Shown: positions 60,673 through 64,000 of the stretch, piece after piece
Position numbering within the stretch: position 1 is the first letter of the stretch
Layout: each line of letters opens with the position of its first letter
Assembly: GCF_902488535.1 (NCBI RefSeq)
Contig: NZ_CABTWO010000002.1
Location: 113,290 to 177,289 of the forward strand
Source: an uncultured Mobiluncus sp.
GTDB lineage: Bacteria; Actinomycetota; Actinomycetes; Actinomycetales; Actinomycetaceae
DNA length: 64,000 nt
Reading direction: 5' to 3'
Program-made: the position numbers and the translations under genes
Notes under the pieces: model-generated
The model's input: the letters and a program-made list of their open reading frames with translations, nothing else
Databases searched by the model: none
Told to the model about the DNA's origin: nothing

Positions 60673-62001
60673 ATGCCAAGATTCGATTCCACAGAACATG
60701 TTCGCTGGCTAGGCAATCACATGCAAACGGTGCTGGAGTACGGACAGCATGCTTATATTCACGGCGGTTTTGGATACATTCGCAGCGATGGGAGTGTTGA
60801 TGCAGCAAAACCTGTGGAGCTGGATTTGACGGCTCGCTCAACTTACATTTACGCCATAGCATCGTTATTGGGAATCCCCGGTTCTTTGCGACGATGTGAA
60901 CACGGAGTCCAAGCCATCAGGAATGCATTCAAAGATTCTGATTATGACGGCTGGTTTTCTTTGATAGAGCCGATTCAAGAACGCCAAAAATTAGCAAACA
61001 CGCCCGGTATTCCTGCGGGTATGGAGGGGAGCCGGAAAACCTCACGAACCATGTCCTATCTGTTAGAAGCAGCTGCCGCGGCCTCGTTAACCCCTGTCAA
61101 CAGCGCTAAAAACCTTCTCGAACAAGCTATTGATGTTGAAGAGAAATACTTTTGGGATGAAGAAGTTGGTCGTGTAAACGAAAACTTCGAACGGGATTTT
61201 TCAGAGATGGAAAGCTATCACGGCATGAGCTCAAACCTGCACGCCGTGTCAGCTTTCTTGACCGTAGCTGATGCTACTAAAGACAAAAAGTGGATTGAAC
61301 GAGCCGCGCGGATTGTTTCTTTTGCCATAGAACAAGCCAGAAACAACAATTGGCGAGTTCCGGAACACTTCGATGGAAATTGGAACCTGGACCGAAACTA
61401 CAATGTCGGCACTCCAGCTGACCCACGCCGACCCTATGGAATCAATGTCGGGCACAATTTTGGCTGGTCACGGAAGATTATCCAAGTAGCTGCCGCTTTA
61501 CAAAACAATGGTCTCGAACCCCCGAAAGATTATTTGCAGGTGGCACGAGAGATTTTTGATCGAACAGCCGCGGATTCATGGTGCAAAGACGGCCACAGCG
61601 GTATTTTCTTTACCGTGGACTATCAAGGTAAACCATTGATGCGTCAACGGTTTACCTGGGTTCTTACGGAAGCTATCCAGTCATTAGTGTCCCTAGCTTT
61701 TTCATTGCGTGAACAGGGCGCTACCGTAGAAGAATTAGAGCCCTACTTCGAACTTTACTACCGATGGTGGGACTTCTTGGAGGCACATGTCATCCAAGCT
61801 GATGGCCATTGGGTCGGCGAGCTCAACGCAAACAACCTACCGGATGACACCGTATGGCCAGGAGCTCCCGATATTTATCATTCAGTGAGAGCATTGTTGG
61901 CACCGCGTCTGCCCAATGCCCCTTCCGTACCCGCCGCGATTGCACAAGGTTACCTGGATCACCCTCTTAGTGCTGAATACCACGAAGCACTGTGGGTATA
62001 G
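60673..62001 (+). CDS. N-acylglucosamine 2-epimerase (AGE) family sugar isomerase
   Basis: 442 residues from an ATG preceded by GGAGGG. The alpha/alpha barrel is seen in helices with ELDLTARSTYIYAIAS, YHGMSSNLHAVSAFL (catalytic His region), VGHNFGWSRKIIQVA and the C-terminal WPGAPDIYHSVRALLAPRLP. This pattern fits mannose or cellobiose isomerase branches rather than GlcNAc epimerase. Monocistronic and more AT-rich than its neighbours; two AACTGAAATC repeats lie in its upstream region. Probably a sugar-uptake catabolic gene with its own regulator elsewhere. Confidence 0.85.
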   Translation: MPRFDSTEHVRWLGNHMQTVLEYGQHAYIHGGFGYIRSDGSVDAAKPVELDLTARSTYIYAIASLLGIPGSLRRCEHGVQAIRNAFKDSDYDGWFSLIEPIQERQKLANTPGIPAGMEGSRKTSRTMSYLLEAAAAASLTPVNSAKNLLEQAIDVEEKYFWDEEVGRVNENFERDFSEMESYHGMSSNLHAVSAFLTVADATKDKKWIERAARIVSFAIEQARNNNWRVPEHFDGNWNLDRNYNVGTPADPRRPYGINVGHNFGWSRKIIQVAAALQNNGLEPPKDYLQVAREIFDRTAADSWCKDGHSGIFFTVDYQGKPLMRQRFTWVLTEAIQSLVSLAFSLREQGATVEELEPYFELYYRWWDFLEAHVIQADGHWVGELNANNLPDDTVWPGAPDIYHSVRALLAPRLPNAPSVPAAIAQGYLDHPLSAEYHEALWV

Positions 62002-62122
62002 CCGCTACTGTTTTCTGTGGCAGAGCAACCCGAATTCTGAAACGAGGCGTTGGTCATGATAGACCGGGCACTTCAGTTCCGTCTTACTATCTTCATCATG
62101 TCAACCGTGTCAATTGACAGAA

Positions 62123-63544
62123 TCAAATATCGTCATAGGAACCGACCCGGTGCAATCGGATAGAGTTGGTGTTTCCCTTTTGCCCTGGAGGAAGGCCTCC
62201 GACGAACACCGCCACCTCATCTGGTTGCACGATACCTCGTTGTAGCAAAATATCTTCCGCATCATGAATCATTGGATAAAGTCGCTGCGCCATTTTGATG
62301 GGATAGGTTTGGATTCCCCATTCCAAAGCCAATTGGCGCCGGACTTGTTCGTGGTAACAGAACACATACAGAGGTATCGTGGAACGCAACCGAGCCAGCC
62401 GGTGAGCTGTAGCTCCGGAATTAGTGAAGGCCGCCACGAATTTAGAACTGGTTGACTTCGCAATTAAAAGTGCATGACGTGCGATAATAGATTCCCAATC
62501 AAGGTCGCCATCCTTGAGTTTCGCAAAGTGGCGCGTGCCTAGTTCTTCCGCTGCTTCGATAATTTTTGCCATAGTCTCCACGGCTTGAATCGGATAGCTG
62601 CCCACTGCTGTCTCTCCAGAAAGCATCACCGCACTAGCACCATCCCACACCGCATTGGCACAGTCTGAGGCTTCCGCCCTGGTGGGACGGGCATTGTAGA
62701 TCATGGATTCCAGCACCTGGGTAGCCACGATGACAGGTTTCGCCTCTGCACGACACAATTCAATCGCTCTCTTTTGTACGGTGGGGACTTCCTCCAGCGG
62801 CATCTCCACCCCAAGATCACCGCGAGCCACCATAACGGCATCAAAGGCATGAATAATTTCCTGCAAATTGTCCACAGCCTGGGGTTTTTCTATCTTGGCG
62901 ATAACCGGAAGGCGATGTCCGACTTCATCCATCACCTGGTGTACGTCATCCAGGTCAGCCGCTCGACGCACAAAAGACAGCGCAATGTAGTCAACTTCCC
63001 GAGTCAGCGCCCAGCGTAAATCATCCTCATCTTTTTCAGAAAGAGCGGGTACCGATACGGCCACGCCCGGCAAGTTCAATCCTTTATGATTCGATACTTC
63101 TCCCGGAACTTCAACTTTCGTCACCACGTCCTCACCCTCGACGCGAGTCACCCGTACCTGAACGTTGCCGTCGTCAATCAGCAGCACATCACCGGGATGG
63201 CAGTCTCCTGGCAATCCTTTGAACGTAGTTGAAACAATGCTGGAGTCCCCCGGTACGTCACGGGTAGTGATGGTGAAATCCTGGCCCAAAACGAGTCTTT
63301 CAACACCATTTGTGAACGTACCCAAACGAATCTTGGGGCCCTGCAGGTCAACTAGGACAGCCACGGGGTGTTCGAATTCTTTCTCTACTTGGCGCACCAG
63401 AGCGATTTGCTCATCCGCCTCGGCTTGGGTGCCATGAGAACGGTTGATACGCACCACATTCATTCCGGCTTTCATCAGCGAACGAATCTTGTCCTCCGAG
63501 TTGGTGGCTGGGCCGAGAGTACAGACGATTTTGGAACGACGCAT
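62123..63544 (-). CDS. pyk: Pyruvate kinase
   Basis: 473 residues. Final glycolytic ATP-forming step. RSKIVCTLGPATNSEDKI, the substrate and potassium-site segment VVRINRSHG, VMVARGDLGVEMPLEEV, ATQVLESMIYNARPTRAEASD and VMLSGETAVGSYP are intact. The usual NFSHG is NRSHG here, while the Asn and Ser ligands are kept. Full length with C-terminal allosteric domain. Confidence 0.96.
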   Translation of the reverse strand: MRRSKIVCTLGPATNSEDKIRSLMKAGMNVVRINRSHGTQAEADEQIALVRQVEKEFEHPVAVLVDLQGPKIRLGTFTNGVERLVLGQDFTITTRDVPGDSSIVSTTFKGLPGDCHPGDVLLIDDGNVQVRVTRVEGEDVVTKVEVPGEVSNHKGLNLPGVAVSVPALSEKDEDDLRWALTREVDYIALSFVRRAADLDDVHQVMDEVGHRLPVIAKIEKPQAVDNLQEIIHAFDAVMVARGDLGVEMPLEEVPTVQKRAIELCRAEAKPVIVATQVLESMIYNARPTRAEASDCANAVWDGASAVMLSGETAVGSYPIQAVETMAKIIEAAEELGTRHFAKLKDGDLDWESIIARHALLIAKSTSSKFVAAFTNSGATAHRLARLRSTIPLYVFCYHEQVRRQLALEWGIQTYPIKMAQRLYPMIHDAEDILLQRGIVQPDEVAVFVGGLPPGQKGNTNSIRLHRVGSYDDI

Positions 63545-63665
63545 AGTTCAACACTATCTCGAATAACCGGTGAAACTGAAAGAATTTATCAAGATGCAAT
63601 AGAGCTGAGTCGAGCGGATATCGCACGATAAAGAGAACCGGGACGTGCCTGCACAAATGAAAAAT

Positions 63666-63690
63666 CCCGCGCCACCCCAGGTGACGCGGG
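63666..63690 (-). terminator. Terminator of tRNA-Ser (GCT)
   Basis: On the plus strand CCCGCGCCACC (63666-63676) and GGTGACGCGGG (63680-63690) form an 11-bp stem with one mismatch; on the minus strand it is followed by ATTTTT-like bases, suitable for ending the tRNA transcript. Confidence 0.75.
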
Positions 63691-63695
63691 TTTGG

Positions 63696-63781
63696 CGGAG
63701 ACGACAGGATTTGAACCTGCGAGGGGCGAGGCCCCTAACACCTTAGCAGGGTGCCGCTTTCGGCCGCTCAGCCACGTCTCC
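63696..63781 (-). tRNA. tRNA-Ser (anticodon GCT)
   Basis: The minus strand has acceptor GGAGACG/CGTCTCC, anticodon arm GCACC-CTGCTAA-GGTGT with GCT, a large class II variable arm (AGGGGCCTCGCCCCT) and T-arm GCAGGTTCAAATCCTGT. Confidence 0.95.
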
Positions 63782-63874
63782 AAGGGTTTTAACTCTAGCG
63801 AAATTCCTCCAAATTTTCCAAAAGTCGGCGCTTCGGTTTTCACCTGCTAGAATCGATATCACGCTTTTCGCGCT

Positions 63875-63959
63875 GGAGGGCTGACAGAGCGGCCGAATGT
63901 GACGGTCTTGAAAACCGTTGTGGGGAAACTCACCGGGGGGTCGAATCCCTCGCCCTCCG
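63875..63959 (+). tRNA. tRNA-Ser (anticodon TGA), G at T-loop position 54
   Basis: Acceptor GGAGGGC/GCCCTCC, anticodon arm ACGGT-CTTGAAA-ACCGT with TGA at 34-36, class II variable arm (GTGGGGAAACTCAC). The T-loop reads GTCGAAT instead of the near-universal TTCGAAT, an oddity at position 54. Confidence 0.88.
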
Positions 63960-64000
63960 CGAGGGATTCGAACCCCCGGTTCACCGGCGCGGGCGGCAGC
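63953..64000 (-). tRNA. Possible partial tRNA running off the window
   Basis: The minus strand shows a T-arm GGGGG-TTCGAAT-CCCTC followed by seven bases GCGGAGG that could be an acceptor 3' strand. Its 3' end would overlap the 3' end of the plus-strand tRNA-Ser by seven bases. The 5' part lies outside the window, so identity is unknown. Confidence 0.35.

Noticed and set aside
1..64000. CRISPR arrays, rRNA operons, transposase genes, integrases
   Set aside because: None seen. Short repeats at 9248-9688 are too few and irregular for a CRISPR array, and no recombinase or transposase motif was found in the reading frames.

Overview
The window reads as a chromosomal stretch of a medium-GC actinobacterium. 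Supporting signs are a class Ib ribonucleotide reductase set (nrdH, nrdI, nrdE, nrdF), a DtxR/IdeR-type iron box, frequent GTG and TTG starts, a LytR_C protein, cell-wall-binding-repeat surface proteins and an actinomycete-style ABC-F resistance ATPase. An Actinomycetaceae member of the Mobiluncus type fits the moderate base composition and gene content. That assignment is inference, because no rRNA gene is present.

Layout. 1-5 kb: deoC (cut by the window edge), a lipoprotein, a Fic protein with its own operator, and membrane proteins. 5-10 kb: an accessory region. It holds an ABC-F ATPase behind a three-codon leader ORF, then a cassette (abiF-type HEPN RNase, DUF3800 protein, BECR-like putative RNase) bounded by 19-bp direct repeats that resemble the 3' end of a tRNA-Gly gene lying just downstream. 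10-16.5 kb: housekeeping genes (HAD phosphatase, MagIII-like glycosylase, thiamine pyrophosphokinase) and an ABC transporter/two-component operon. 16.4-18.6 kb: an alkyltransferase gene between two copies of a 219-bp repeat that carries an iron box, then a methyltransferase-cupin pair. 18.6-27.4 kb: SPFH protein, MFS transporter, lipase, LytR_C protein, uracil permease and membrane proteins. 27.7-33.2 kb: tRNA-Leu, a MetQ-like lipoprotein, upp, tadA, a sugar-acid kinase, tRNA-Ser, MTA/SAH nucleosidase and luxS. 33.2-38.7 kb: ribonucleotide reductase genes. 38.9-43.3 kb: an HEAR-repeat protein and two related secreted surface proteins. 43.4-54.4 kb: hrpA, a VIT1/CCC1-type transporter, a TRIC channel, a secreted HNH nuclease, pgm and a glycosyltransferase. 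54.4-57.2 kb: a two-ORF envelope protein that looks joined by a -1 ribosomal frameshift. 57.2-64 kb: pheA, serS, a Cof-type HAD phosphatase, an AGE-family isomerase, pyk and serine tRNA genes.

The genes group into nucleotide salvage and synthesis (deoC, upp, uracil permease, nrd), the activated methyl cycle with AI-2 formation (nucleosidase plus LuxS), envelope biology, and defence or toxin functions (Fic, AbiF cassette, ABC-F). The two strongest leads for something new are the integrase-less tRNA-Gly cassette at 6835-9844, which has phased repeats and strong hairpins, and the CCCAAAA slippery site with downstream hairpin at 56561-56502. All calls come from reading the sequence; no database search was run.
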